In this document: in pieces, positions 42,997 through 52,447 of the stretch
Layout of the letters: every line of letters starts with the position of its first letter
How positions within the stretch are numbered: the stretch's first letter is position 1
Assembly: GCA_017621455.1 (NCBI GenBank)
Contig: JAGATC010000022.1
Location: forward strand, 1 to 64,000
Direction of reading: 5' to 3'
DNA: 64,000 nt
Source: Alistipes sp.
GTDB lineage: Bacteria > Bacteroidota > Bacteroidia > Bacteroidales > Rikenellaceae
Position numbers and translations under genes: made by a program
The notes under the pieces: model-generated
Seen by the model: the letters and a program-made list of their open reading frames with translations, nothing else
Databases searched by the model: none
What the model was told of the DNA's origin: nothing

Positions 42997-44715
42997 ATGG
43001 ATGTTTTTGGTATTTTAACACTTCTTGGTGCTCTGGGTATGTTCCTCTACGGTATGAACCTTATGAGCTCAGGTTTGCAGAAGGCGGCTGGTAGCAAGAT
43101 GCGTGGTTTCCTTACAGCAATGACTTCTAACCCCTTTAAGGGTGTAATGACAGGTCTGGGTATCACCACTGTAATTCAGTCGTCATCGGCGACTACCGTA
43201 ATGACCGTAGGTTTTGTTAATGCAGGATTGCTTACGTTGGCACAGGCTGTTGGCGTTATTATGGGTGCCAATATCGGTACGACCGTAACAGCATGGCTTG
43301 TGTCGTTGCTCGGTTTCAAGGCCGACATTTCACTATTTGCTGTACCTCTTATGGCTGTAGGCTTTATTCTTAGCCTTGCGAAAAGCGATAAGCGTCGCCA
43401 TATCTCGGAGCTTATCGTAGGCTTCTCGCTCCTCTTCCTCGGCCTCTCGTTGATGAAGGAGTCGGTGCCCGACCTTAAGGAGACCCCCGAGGTGTTGGCA
43501 TTTATCCAGAACTGGACAAGTTATGGTTTTGGCTCGGTGCTTATCTTCCTTGTGTTTGGTACAGTGTTGACTCTTGTGTTGCAGTCATCGTCGGCGACAA
43601 TGGCACTAACGCTCATTATGGTGAATATGGGCTGGATACCATTTGAGATGGGTGCAGCAATGGTGCTCGGCGAGAATATCGGTACAACTATCACTGCAAA
43701 TATCGCGGCTGCTGTGGGTAATGCCAATGCACGTCGTGCAGCAATGGCACATACACTATTCAATGTCTTTGGCGTATGCTGGGCACTTGCTCTCTTCCGC
43801 CCATTCCTGATGCTCGTAGGTACTATCATCACATGGTTTGGTCTACCCAACCCTATGGATATTGTACACTCAGCAGATGTGGTTATGACAGCCGATGAGA
43901 GTATGTCGACGCTCTATGGTGTCTCGATGCTCCATACGCTCTTCAACCTCTTCAACACAGCAATTCTTATATGGTTTGTTCCCGTAATCGTGAAGATTGT
44001 AACACGCCTCATCAAGGAGAAGAATAGCGACACGGAGGAGAGTGTAAAGCTTCAGTTTATCGACGCAGGTCCTCTTTCTACAGCTGAGCTTGCTGTAGGA
44101 CAGGCACGTAACGAGGTAATTCACTTTGCAGAGATCTCACGACGTGGTGTAGATTTCATCCGCAAGGCTGTCGACGCCAAGAGCGACAAGGAGTTCGAGG
44201 CGGCACGTCAAAAGTTGGTCAAGTATGAGGAGATTTCGGACCGTATCGAGTATGAGATAGCTCAGTTCCTCAACGCACTACCCGAGGATAGCATCTCGGA
44301 GGAGACACGCACCGAGACCAAGCGTATGTACAAGATTATCAGCGAGCTTGAGAGCCTTGGCGACTCGGGCGAGAGCATCAGCCGAATATTGGCTCGCCGC
44401 AATAGCCACGAGCAGACATTCAACGAGGAGCAGAAGGCCCGAATCGAATCAATGCTTGAGGCTGTAGATAAGGCTTACGGCGTGATGATTGATAACCTCA
44501 AGGCCGATGTATTCGAGCCAATAGGTCTCCGAATGGCTACCGACTGCGAGATTGAGATAAACGAGCTTCGCAACAACATCCGCGAGGAGGAGATCTTCAA
44601 GCTCGAGAAGGGTGAGACTAAGTATCAGTCGAGCGTCTACTATCTCGATACCGTTTCGGAGATTGAACGCATGGGTGACTTTATCATCAACATCTCACAG
44701 GCACTCGACAAGTAA
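42997..44715 (+). CDS. Na+/phosphate cotransporter family protein with PhoU domain
   Basis: A 572-aa protein. Residues about 1-330 hold two inverted NptA repeats, each with the QSSSAT motif (TTVIQSSSATTVMTVGF, and LVLQSSSATMALTLI), the sodium/phosphate site of type II symporters. Residues about 350-572 are a cytosolic PhoU-like helical bundle that probably regulates transport. It would import phosphate using a sodium gradient, consistent with the sodium-type V-ATPase just upstream. Monocistronic between promoter and terminator. Confidence 0.9.
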   Translation: MDVFGILTLLGALGMFLYGMNLMSSGLQKAAGSKMRGFLTAMTSNPFKGVMTGLGITTVIQSSSATTVMTVGFVNAGLLTLAQAVGVIMGANIGTTVTAWLVSLLGFKADISLFAVPLMAVGFILSLAKSDKRRHISELIVGFSLLFLGLSLMKESVPDLKETPEVLAFIQNWTSYGFGSVLIFLVFGTVLTLVLQSSSATMALTLIMVNMGWIPFEMGAAMVLGENIGTTITANIAAAVGNANARRAAMAHTLFNVFGVCWALALFRPFLMLVGTIITWFGLPNPMDIVHSADVVMTADESMSTLYGVSMLHTLFNLFNTAILIWFVPVIVKIVTRLIKEKNSDTEESVKLQFIDAGPLSTAELAVGQARNEVIHFAEISRRGVDFIRKAVDAKSDKEFEAARQKLVKYEEISDRIEYEIAQFLNALPEDSISEETRTETKRMYKIISELESLGDSGESISRILARRNSHEQTFNEEQKARIESMLEAVDKAYGVMIDNLKADVFEPIGLRMATDCEIEINELRNNIREEEIFKLEKGETKYQSSVYYLDTVSEIERMGDFIINISQALDK

Positions 44716-44737
44716 TAGGTCGCAAAAAAACATAGAG

Positions 44738-44765
44738 AAATAGGGAGCTTGCTGGCTCCCTATTT
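44738..44765. terminator. Bidirectional terminator
   Basis: Perfect 11-bp stem (44738-44748 with 44755-44765), 6-nt loop, between the convergent Na/Pi and porin genes. Confidence 0.85.
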
Positions 44766-44776
44766 TCATATATACG

Positions 44777-46051
44777 TTAGAAGTTGTACTGCGCCATTAG
44801 GCTGATGCGATTCGAGGCACCCTTCGAGCCTCCAACATCCTTACGTCCACCGTGAAGATACTCAACAGCTACGGTGAAGTTGCGTGTAACGTTACAGAAA
44901 GCGTTGGCAAAGATGTAGTGACCGTTAGAGTATTGATTATCCGATAGCGCACCTTTATGCTTCTCGAGGTGCACCTCGGAGTAGCCTCCTGCAAACCATA
45001 GCATGTCGGGGATAATGTTTAGCTGTGCCGCAGCCTGCCAGCCCCACATGGGCAGTGTCTGTAGGCGTGTAGGGCTCTCTGGTGCGTAGACAAAGTCGTA
45101 TGGAGAGCCTGTAAGGTCCTGGATATATGGCGTGATACCGCGACCATAGACGCCATTCATAAATAGGTCTACCCAGCGACCGAGCTCTATATGACCACTA
45201 AACTGCACGCCCCAACCAAGCTGTGTGGTGTTCTTACCGAGTCGGTTGTCGTGAAGATACATATCGCGAATAACACCCGAGACACGTAGATGGCTTGTGC
45301 GATTTTCACCCCAAGCATACTGCAAATAGGCAATACCATCTGGAACGCGCTGATATATAGGTGAGAAGTGTTCGCCGTAGGTAGCATTAACCACGGGCAT
45401 CTCGGCAGCTACACCAAAGGTTATATGATCACGGAAGCAGGTATGCTCATAACGTATCATCTCCGTGAAGCGGAAGTTGTAGGCATTAGGGCCCTGAAAG
45501 TCTACCGTGGTGGGTGCCGCCATGAGGTCGCAGAAGGTAGACACATCACGACCCACCGTAAAACCTAAGAACTGCACGTAGGCCGAACGTAGACGTGGGA
45601 TATACGAAAACTCATCGCCACCGCGGAAGTCGATGTCGGTAAATGCCACGACACGACCAATGCTATTGGTCTGAATGATACCCTTTAGGAAGATGCGCGA
45701 GGTAGAGGCATCCATCATAACTCGTTGGCGATTAGCATAGTTACGCGACATAGGTATATCGTATGGCACGAAATCGATGTTACCCATGGCTCCCATAAAG
45801 TCGTAGCTTGTACGCAGGTTTACCGAGGCACCCAAGCCCAATAAAAACTTATTGTCGCGCGTGGCGAAGATAAACTGAGGGTTGTGGGGTTGCTGGAAAC
45901 CGTGGCGCTCGGTCTCGGCAAAGACCAGATGAGAGTGCAACGCATCATCCTTACAATGCTTGTCGCCCTTGTGTCGACTCTGCGCAACTACAGGCGATGC
46001 TCCAAATAGCAGTGCTAAGAACACTAATAGTGATAGTACATGATGTTTCAT
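44777..46051 (-). CDS. DcaP-like outer-membrane porin
   Basis: A 424-aa outer-membrane protein with a signal peptide (1-23, VVAQ). FIFATRDNKFLLGLGASVNLRTSYDF..., SRIFLKGIIQTNSIGRVVAFTDIDFRG and YVQFLGFTVGRDVSTFCDLMAAPTTVDFQGPN are characteristic of the DcaP-like porin family, which form trimeric anion-preferring channels. The chain ends in LMAQYNF with a terminal Phe. The substrate here is unknown. It stands alone on the minus strand. Confidence 0.75.
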   Translation of the reverse strand: MKHHVLSLLVFLALLFGASPVVAQSRHKGDKHCKDDALHSHLVFAETERHGFQQPHNPQFIFATRDNKFLLGLGASVNLRTSYDFMGAMGNIDFVPYDIPMSRNYANRQRVMMDASTSRIFLKGIIQTNSIGRVVAFTDIDFRGGDEFSYIPRLRSAYVQFLGFTVGRDVSTFCDLMAAPTTVDFQGPNAYNFRFTEMIRYEHTCFRDHITFGVAAEMPVVNATYGEHFSPIYQRVPDGIAYLQYAWGENRTSHLRVSGVIRDMYLHDNRLGKNTTQLGWGVQFSGHIELGRWVDLFMNGVYGRGITPYIQDLTGSPYDFVYAPESPTRLQTLPMWGWQAAAQLNIIPDMLWFAGGYSEVHLEKHKGALSDNQYSNGHYIFANAFCNVTRNFTVAVEYLHGGRKDVGGSKGASNRISLMAQYNF

Positions 46052-46270
46052 AGACGATTGTTTTAGTTAATAAGGTAAATATGTCTCACATATTTTCGCA
46101 ACTTATATGCCAAAGAAAGTGGGTCAACGCGATAGAGTCCTCGCCGCAGATAGCAATTTTTTAATAAAAATGCATTGCAGTTTCATAAAAACTCATTAAT
46201 TTAGTAGTCGAAAACCTAAATTAACTACCACTCATCAAGAGTGAATGTAAAACCTTAAAAACTAAGAATT
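46052..46270. promoter_or_regulatory. Divergent intergenic region, porin (-) and ald (+)
   Basis: 219 bp between divergent genes. The best plus-strand -7 candidate is TAATTTAG near 46197-46204, one base off consensus. No clear operator is seen. Confidence 0.3.
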
Positions 46271-47377
46271 ATGATTATCGGTGTTCCCAAGGAGATTAAA
46301 AACAACGAAAATCGTGTTGGTCTCACCCCATCAGGCGTTATGGAACTTGTTCGTCGTGGCCACGAGGTATACGTGCAGGCGACAGCTGGCGTAAACAGCG
46401 GTTTTAGCGATGAGGATTATGTTGGTCAGGGAGCCAAGATACTGCCTACGATAGAGGATGTCTACGCCAAGGCAGAGATGATAGTTAAGGTTAAGGAGCC
46501 TATCGCCTCGGAGTATGCTCTTGTGCGCAAGGGACAGATTCTCTTCACCTACTTCCACTTCGCAAGTAGCGAGCCACTCACTAAGGCGATGATTGATAGC
46601 GGTGCCATCTGCTGCGCCTACGAGACCGTTGAGCGTAAGGACCGCTCGTTGCCACTGCTTATCCCTATGTCGGAGGTGGCAGGTCGTATGTCTACACAAG
46701 AGGGTCGCTACTTCTTGGAGAAGCCACGTGGCGGCAAGGGTGTATTGCTTGGAGGCGTTCCGGGCGTTAAACCCGCGAAGGTATTTGTTATTGGCGCAGG
46801 CGTCGTAGGCACCGCTGCAGCACGCACAGCAGCAGGTACTGGTGCAGATGTTACCATATGTGACATCTCATTGCAGCGCCTAACATATCTTGCCGACGTG
46901 ATGCCCAAGAACGTAAAGACGCTGATGTCGTCGGAGTACAACATACGCCAGGAGCTTAAGACAGCCGACTTGGTTATCGGCTCTGTGCTTATCCCCGGAG
47001 CCAAGGCGCCCAAACTCGTTACGCGCGATATGCTTAAGGATATGCAGCCAGGCACAGTTATGGTGGATGTGGCCATCGACCAGGGTGGTTGCTTCGAGAC
47101 CTCGCGCCCCACAACTCATGAGGATCCAGTATACTACGTTGATGGCATCCTTCACTACTGTGTGGCTAACATTCCAGGCGCTGTGCCATACACCTCTACA
47201 CTGGCACTCACCAACGCCACAATGCCCTATGTTCTTCAGCTTGCTAACAAGGGCTGGCGTGATGCCTGCCGCGATAACGAGGAGCTGCGTAAGGGACTCA
47301 ATATTGTCGAGGGTAAAGTTGTGTACAAGCCTGTAGCAGAGGCTTGGGATCTCCCATACGAGGAGTTAGCAATATAG
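46271..47377 (+). CDS. ald: Alanine dehydrogenase
   Basis: Reversibly deaminates L-alanine to pyruvate and ammonia with NAD. The 368-aa product has the family's N-terminal [20 protein letters not shown] with the substrate Arg, MIVKVKEP with the catalytic Lys, the FHFASS loop, the Rossmann motif [17 protein letters not shown] (about 172-188) and the active-site Asp in [20 protein letters not shown]. Monocistronic; a terminator hairpin follows. Confidence 0.95.
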   Translation: MIIGVPKEIKNNENRVGLTPSGVMELVRRGHEVYVQATAGVNSGFSDEDYVGQGAKILPTIEDVYAKAEMIVKVKEPIASEYALVRKGQILFTYFHFASSEPLTKAMIDSGAICCAYETVERKDRSLPLLIPMSEVAGRMSTQEGRYFLEKPRGGKGVLLGGVPGVKPAKVFVIGAGVVGTAAARTAAGTGADVTICDISLQRLTYLADVMPKNVKTLMSSEYNIRQELKTADLVIGSVLIPGAKAPKLVTRDMLKDMQPGTVMVDVAIDQGGCFETSRPTTHEDPVYYVDGILHYCVANIPGAVPYTSTLALTNATMPYVLQLANKGWRDACRDNEELRKGLNIVEGKVVYKPVAEAWDLPYEELAI

Positions 47378-47406
47378 TTCGCTAAATTTAACCTTACAAG
47401 TATCAA

Positions 47407-47434
47407 GGGCTGACTAACTACTCTTAGTCAGTCC
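47407..47434. terminator. Terminator of ald, overlapping the EamA gene end
   Basis: 11-bp stem (47407-47417 with 47424-47434, one G-T pair), loop CTACTC, then TTTCTCTT. The right arm and loop lie in the last codons of the convergent EamA gene. Confidence 0.75.
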
Positions 47435-48352
47435 TTTCTCTTCTGTATTAGTAGCCATATCATCACGTAAGCCCGTGGACTGTACGATGACCATCACAAC
47501 TGCAACAATGATTAAGATGAGTCCCACAACACTCGTTGTATCAATACGTTCGTCGAAGTAGAGTACACCCACAACAACTGCCGTTAGTGGCTCCATAGAG
47601 CCAAGTATAGAGGTCTGTGTGGAGCCAATACGCTTTATCGCAACAATAAGCGTATAGTCCGAGAGTACGGTGCAGACAAGTGCTAACATGATGAGGTCGC
47701 GCCAGTTGCTTAAGCGGTGCACAGGCTGGATGCCCGACGTAGCCAGTGCGTATAGGAAGAAGAGCAGCGCACCGAAAGCTAAGACGTAGAATGTTAGCAC
47801 CGTAGAGTCTATCTTCGAGGCTCGGCTACGCTTTACACCGATAATATATGCGGCGTAGGTCACCACCGTAAGCAGTGCAAAGGTGACGCCACGACGGAAG
47901 TCACCCTCGGTGTGGTTACCCCAAGCTAATAGTGCCACGCCAAAGAGCGAGACAACAACTGCGATGTAGACGCTGCGCGACATTCGCTCCTTGAAGAGCC
48001 ACGACATCGTTACAACGACAGCAAGCGGATATAGGAAGTGTATGGTGGTGGCGATGCCACTGGGGATATACTTATAACTCTCGAGAAGCAGTATCGCCGT
48101 CGAGGCGTAGAGTATCGAGAGTATGGCCACGACAAATACCTGGTCGGGAGCCAGCTTAAAACTACGTTGCGAAAAGAGCATTATCACAGCCATAGCCACC
48201 GTAGCCAACAGAAAGCGATAGCATAGTATCGTAGGAGAGCCCATACCCACTGCCAACAGCGATATGGTGAAGAGGGGGATAAGTCCGAATGTTGTCGATG
48301 ATATCACCGCCGAGGTGACTCCCGTCAATTTATTCCATCGTGTCATAGGCAT
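47414..48352 (-). CDS. EamA/DMT-family transporter
   Basis: A 312-aa inner-membrane protein with ten helices arranged as two EamA repeats (about 12-140 and 150-290). Typical motifs are FGLIPLFTISLLAVGMGSPTILCYRF, HFLYPLAVVVTMSWLFKERMS and LGSMEPLTAVVVGVLYFDERID. It exports a metabolite or amino acid of unknown identity. The start at 48352 (MPMTRW; Met at 48346 equally possible) was chosen because the longer frame to 48478 runs through the divergent CapA gene promoter and start. Confidence 0.85.
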   Translation of the reverse strand: MPMTRWNKLTGVTSAVISSTTFGLIPLFTISLLAVGMGSPTILCYRFLLATVAMAVIMLFSQRSFKLAPDQVFVVAILSILYASTAILLLESYKYIPSGIATTIHFLYPLAVVVTMSWLFKERMSRSVYIAVVVSLFGVALLAWGNHTEGDFRRGVTFALLTVVTYAAYIIGVKRSRASKIDSTVLTFYVLAFGALLFFLYALATSGIQPVHRLSNWRDLIMLALVCTVLSDYTLIVAIKRIGSTQTSILGSMEPLTAVVVGVLYFDERIDTTSVVGLILIIVAVVMVIVQSTGLRDDMATNTEEKGLTKSS

Positions 48353-48356
48353 TTTG

Positions 48357-48387
48357 TTTGATATAACTAAAAAAATAGATACCTTTG
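48357..48387 (+). promoter_or_regulatory. Promoter of the CapA-like gene
   Basis: TTTG at 48357-48360, a 19-bp spacer and TACCTTTG at 48380-48387, 7 bp before the ATG, so the mRNA is nearly leaderless. Confidence 0.7.
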
Positions 48388-48394
48388 TGCCATT

Positions 48395-49477
48395 ATGAAG
48401 CACCTCAGAACGATACTCGCTATAGGCATAGCCATCATCGTCTCGCTCATCGTTGTAATGTCGAGCGACAAACATCATACCACAACACCCCTACCACAGC
48501 CCGCAGCGCCACAGACAGACACCATACGCTTGGTTTTTGGTGGGGACTTCATGCAACACATGCCTCAAGTGGAGGCTGCACGCACCAGAGAGGGTGGCTA
48601 CGACTATAGCCGCTCAGTGGAGTACGTCGCGCTAATATTTCGCGATGCCGATGTAGCAGTACTCAACCTCGAGACTACCATAACGGCTACGGGACGTTAC
48701 TCTGGCTATCCATGCTTTGCATCGCCCATAGAACTTGTCGACGAACTCAGCAATATGGGCATAGACATAGCCCTCTTGGCAAACAACCACTGTTGTGACC
48801 GCTCTGCACGCGGCATCACGACTACCATCGACGAGCTTAACAAACGCGACATTGCCCATACTGGGGTATTCACCGATAGTGCTGATTACCACCAGAACAA
48901 CATCTACCGCTTTACAACTAAAGGTGTGCGCTTTGCCCTGGTGAACTACACATACGGCACCAACGGCATCCCTACACCTAAGGGAAAGATTGTCAACCTT
49001 ATAGACACCAATATCATCAAGCGCGACCTACGCTCAATATCTCAGGATAGCACCGACTGTATCATAGCCTGCATGCACTGGGGCAACGAGTATGAGCGTC
49101 GCGAAAACCGCGAACAGCAACGCCTTGCAGCACTGCTAAAGCGTGAAGGTGTCGACATCATCATAGGCAGTCATCCACATGTCGTACAACCCTACTATGC
49201 AGACTCAATAGGGGTCACCTTCTACTCTCTCGGCAACCTTGTCTCGAACCAGCGTAAGCGCTACACCGACGGAGGGCTAATAGCCGAAGTTAAGGTTATC
49301 CGCTCAGACACCATAGAGGGTCTACGCTATAGTGCCGAGGCACACCCCGTGTGGGTATTGTGCCCCGACTACCGCATACTTCCACGCGAAGTGGGCGACA
49401 CGCTAACCATGCCCGCTGAGTCACGCAAGGCATACGAGCTATTCATGTCAGACACCGACAAACTACTGGACAATTAG
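48395..49477 (+). CDS. CapA-family (PGA_cap) metallophosphatase-like protein
   Basis: A 360-aa protein with an N-terminal membrane anchor (about 6-23) and a calcineurin-like PGA_cap domain: LVFGGDFMQH (about 45-54), AVLNLETTITATG, ALLANNHCCDRSARG, CMHWGNEYERR, IIIGSHPHVVQPYY and FYSLGNLVSNQ. Founding members take part in poly-gamma-glutamate capsule export, but most homologues without capB/capC beside them, as here, are unassigned. It overlaps the convergent rubrerythrin gene by 4 bp at the stop codons. Confidence 0.85.
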   Translation: MKHLRTILAIGIAIIVSLIVVMSSDKHHTTTPLPQPAAPQTDTIRLVFGGDFMQHMPQVEAARTREGGYDYSRSVEYVALIFRDADVAVLNLETTITATGRYSGYPCFASPIELVDELSNMGIDIALLANNHCCDRSARGITTTIDELNKRDIAHTGVFTDSADYHQNNIYRFTTKGVRFALVNYTYGTNGIPTPKGKIVNLIDTNIIKRDLRSISQDSTDCIIACMHWGNEYERRENREQQRLAALLKREGVDIIIGSHPHVVQPYYADSIGVTFYSLGNLVSNQRKRYTDGGLIAEVKVIRSDTIEGLRYSAEAHPVWVLCPDYRILPREVGDTLTMPAESRKAYELFMSDTDKLLDN

Positions 49478-50055
49478 TAGTTATCGGCCATAGGCTCGAA
49501 GTAGCGCTGTTCGTGTTCACACGAGGGGCATAGCTTGGGAGCCTTAGAGGCCTTAACTATGTAGCCACAGTTGCGGCACTGCCATACAATCTCGCCATCG
49601 CGGCGGAAGAAGTCACCATCGGTAAGGCGGCTAAGCAGTTTTAGATAGCGACGTTCGTGCTCCTTCTCCACCTCAGCGACATGCTTAAACGTTAGAGCAA
49701 TCTTCTGAAAGCCCTCAGCATGCGCCGTCTCAGCAAACGAGGCATACAACACCTCCCACTCCTCATGTTCACCCGCAGCAGCAGCTACGAGATTCTCCTG
49801 GGTAGTACCAATAATTCCCGCAGGGTACGAGGCATTGTGAATGGTAGCCATGCCACCCTCGAGATACTTAAAGAAGCGCTTGGCATGCTCCTTTTCCTGG
49901 TCTGCTGTGGTGTCAAAGATGGCTGCAATCTGCTCATATCCATCCTTCTTAGCCTGCGATGCAAAGTAGTTGTAGCGATTACGCGCCTGGCTCTCGCCGG
50001 CAAATGCCTTCAATAGATTCTCCTCGGTAAGAGTACCCTTAAGTGTGTTTTTCAT
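49474..50055 (-). CDS. rbr: Rubrerythrin
   Basis: A 193-aa peroxide-reducing non-haem iron protein of anaerobes. The N-terminal ferritin-like di-iron domain has the EENLLKAFAGESQARNRYNYF and EEEKEH-like repeats (DQEKEHAKRFFKYLEGG, EVEKEHERRYLKLL). The C-terminal rubredoxin domain supplies CRNCG and CPSCEH (about 160-180). It protects anaerobes against hydrogen peroxide. Divergent from the TonB receptor gene; an 18-bp palindrome lies between them. Confidence 0.95.
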   Translation of the reverse strand: MKNTLKGTLTEENLLKAFAGESQARNRYNYFASQAKKDGYEQIAAIFDTTADQEKEHAKRFFKYLEGGMATIHNASYPAGIIGTTQENLVAAAAGEHEEWEVLYASFAETAHAEGFQKIALTFKHVAEVEKEHERRYLKLLSRLTDGDFFRRDGEIVWQCRNCGYIVKASKAPKLCPSCEHEQRYFEPMADNY

Positions 50056-50122
50056 AACGATAAAATGTTAGTTGATTAAGATATACACCCCTGCTCACTA
50101 CAAAACACACGCCAAAAACAAT

Positions 50123-50140
50123 ACCCCCATAAATGGGGGT
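50123..50140. promoter_or_regulatory. 18-bp palindrome, candidate operator
   Basis: Perfect inverted repeat ACCCCCAT/ATGGGGGT with a 2-bp centre. Its last base is the first T of the -33 TTG (50140-50142) of the receptor promoter. It lies between divergent rubrerythrin and TonB receptor genes, so a repressor bound here could block the receptor promoter and perhaps rubrerythrin. The identity of the factor is unknown; iron or peroxide control is inferred from gene content. Confidence 0.5.
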
Positions 50141-50170
50141 TGTATAATTCGGCTAATGGTTGTATTTTTG
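50140..50170 (+). promoter_or_regulatory. Promoter of the TonB receptor at 50197
   Basis: TTG at 50140-50142, a 20-bp spacer and TATTTTTG at 50163-50170. Transcription begins downstream of the first ATG of the open frame (50140), so the GTG at 50197 is the start. Confidence 0.75.
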
Positions 50171-50196
50171 CGCCGTTATTTGAATATGCGTATAGC

Positions 50197-52443
50197 GTGA
50201 AGAGATTTTTAACCATATTAGCACTGCTTGTGGCACTTGAGGCGACAGCCCAGGTGACCGTAGACTCGTTGCATTACGACATCGAGAGTGTCAAAATATC
50301 GGCAGCCATGCCCAACAAGAGTGCTATGCGTTCGCCCATCTCTGCCACCTCTATTAACATGGGACGCTTAGAGCAGGAGGGAATAGCATCCATCAAGGAT
50401 ATATCGCTTATCGCACCTAACTTCTACCAGCCCGACTACGGCTCGTCTATCACCTCGTCTATATATGTACGTGGCTTCGGCTCACGTATCGACCAGCCAG
50501 TGCTTGGCGTCGTTGTTGACGACATTACGCTGATGAATAAGAACGTCTACGACTTCTCGTTCTACGACATCCGCTCTATCGACCTACTACGCGGCCCACA
50601 GAGTACGCTCTACGGTCGTAACACCTCGGGAGGTGTGATGAACATAACCACCCTATCGCCATTTGCATGGCAGGGTCTGCGTGCCATGGCCGAGTACTCG
50701 ACAATGACATCGTACCGCGCAAAGCTATCCTACTATGCCCTACCCAAGGATAACTTCGGCATCTCAGTGGCTGCCAACTTCAACCACGATGGTGGCTACT
50801 TCCGTAATACCTACACCGATGAGATGTGTGACCGTGGCAACAACGCCTCGGCACGTCTGCGCATGCAGTGGCGTATAAACAGTCGCTGGAACCTCGACAA
50901 TAGCCTCACAGCAGGCTACACTAACGAGGGTGGCTACGCCTACCACCACTACAACCCCACAACGGCAACTATCGAGCCTGTTGCCTACAACGACCCCTCG
51001 GGCTATGAGCGACTGATGATTCACGAGGGACTTGTGGCACGCTACAAGAGCGACAAGGTGCAGCTATCGTTGGCCACAAGCTACCAGTATCTCGACGACT
51101 GCATGACCCTCGACCAGGACTTTACCCCCAAGTCGATGTTCACGATGCAGCAGATGCAGCGCGAGCATACACTCACCGAGGAGATTGTCATTAAGAGTCT
51201 TGCTCATAAGCGTTGGGAGTGGCTATGTGGCGCATTTCTCTTTGCCAAGTGGTTGGACATGTCGTCGCCCGTGACATTCAAGCAGGATGGCATCGACGAG
51301 CTTATCGTGGGCAATATCAACAAGGGGTTACACACCGTATTCCCCAACAATAACATGCTTATCGGAAGTGATAATTTTGTAATTGCCAGCGACTTTAATA
51401 TCCCCACCTATGGTGCTGCTTTATATCACCAGTCGCTATTCAAGTTTGGCGATTGGCGCCTAATTGCCGGCATACGTCTCGATTTGGAGCACACCTCGAT
51501 GGATTACCACTCGCACGCTACTATCCCTTACTGCTTCGACCTCACGATGACCGACTTCAAGGAGCTATACTCCGAGTTTAAGGGGCGCGAGAGGCAGACA
51601 TTCTTTGAGGTGCTACCAAAGGTTGTTGTCGAGTACGACACAGCAATAGGCTCCGTCTACGGCTCTATTAGTCGTGGTTACAAGGCGGGAGGCTTCAATA
51701 CGCAGATATTCTCGGACATTCTGCAGGCACAGATGATGAGCGACATGATGGGCGACCTTGGCATCAAGCTCGATGGCGTGGGTGGCACCACCTACGACTC
51801 AGCCTCTGCAACGCGTTACAAGCCAGAGACAAGCTGGAACTTCGAGCTTGGCACACACCTTACGCCAACACCGAGTCTAAAGCTCGACGCCTCGCTCTTC
51901 TGGATTGAGTGCTTCGACCAGCAGGTGACCGTGCTTCCCCATGGCAAGAACACAGGACGTATGATGTCGAACGCCGCACGCGCACGTAGTTTCGGTGCAG
52001 AGCTTAGTGCCACTTATGGTTACGAGGGTCTGCAATTGCGTGGTGACTACGGCTACACCAATGCCCGCTTCCGCGAGTATAACGACGGCATAGGCGACTA
52101 TGCCGGTAAGCGACTACCCTACGCCCCTGAGCACACCGTGGCACTCTCCGTATCATATAGACTATGGTTCGACAACCCCACAATTCAGGGCATAACCTTC
52201 ATGGCAGATTGGCGAGGCACAGGTTCCATCTACTGGAACGAGGCCAACACCCTGCATCAGCCATTCTACTCAACACTTGGGGCTCAGGTATCGCTACGCA
52301 TGAACAGCGTGGAGCTGACACTATGGGGTCGCAACCTCACAAACACACGCTACAACGTCTTCTATTTTAAGAGTGTAGGCGAGGAGTTCTTCTCCCAGGG
52401 AGCTCCCCTGCACGCAGGCATACGACTAAATATAACGCTTTAA
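50197..52443 (+). CDS. TonB-dependent receptor, siderophore/haem-like
   Basis: A 748-aa outer-membrane receptor starting at GTG, which places the signal peptide (VKRFLTILALLVALEATAQ) at the N-terminus. It lacks the carboxypeptidase-like domain; the plug begins near residue 40 (VDDITLMNKNVYDFSFYDIRSIDLLRGPQSTLYGRNTSGGVMNI is the canonical plug core) and the barrel ends in HAGIRLNITL. The layout is that of metal-siderophore, haem or cobalamin receptors rather than SusC. A calycin-like lipoprotein gene follows 4 bp later and is probably its partner. The substrate is unknown. Confidence 0.85.
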   Translation: MKRFLTILALLVALEATAQVTVDSLHYDIESVKISAAMPNKSAMRSPISATSINMGRLEQEGIASIKDISLIAPNFYQPDYGSSITSSIYVRGFGSRIDQPVLGVVVDDITLMNKNVYDFSFYDIRSIDLLRGPQSTLYGRNTSGGVMNITTLSPFAWQGLRAMAEYSTMTSYRAKLSYYALPKDNFGISVAANFNHDGGYFRNTYTDEMCDRGNNASARLRMQWRINSRWNLDNSLTAGYTNEGGYAYHHYNPTTATIEPVAYNDPSGYERLMIHEGLVARYKSDKVQLSLATSYQYLDDCMTLDQDFTPKSMFTMQQMQREHTLTEEIVIKSLAHKRWEWLCGAFLFAKWLDMSSPVTFKQDGIDELIVGNINKGLHTVFPNNNMLIGSDNFVIASDFNIPTYGAALYHQSLFKFGDWRLIAGIRLDLEHTSMDYHSHATIPYCFDLTMTDFKELYSEFKGRERQTFFEVLPKVVVEYDTAIGSVYGSISRGYKAGGFNTQIFSDILQAQMMSDMMGDLGIKLDGVGGTTYDSASATRYKPETSWNFELGTHLTPTPSLKLDASLFWIECFDQQVTVLPHGKNTGRMMSNAARARSFGAELSATYGYEGLQLRGDYGYTNARFREYNDGIGDYAGKRLPYAPEHTVALSVSYRLWFDNPTIQGITFMADWRGTGSIYWNEANTLHQPFYSTLGAQVSLRMNSVELTLWGRNLTNTRYNVFYFKSVGEEFFSQGAPLHAGIRLNITL

Positions 52444-52447
52444 TATT

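Noticed and set aside
48353..48478. N-terminal extension of the EamA transporter
   Set aside because: It would overlap the promoter and first 84 bases of the divergent CapA-like gene, and is hydrophilic with no family resemblance.
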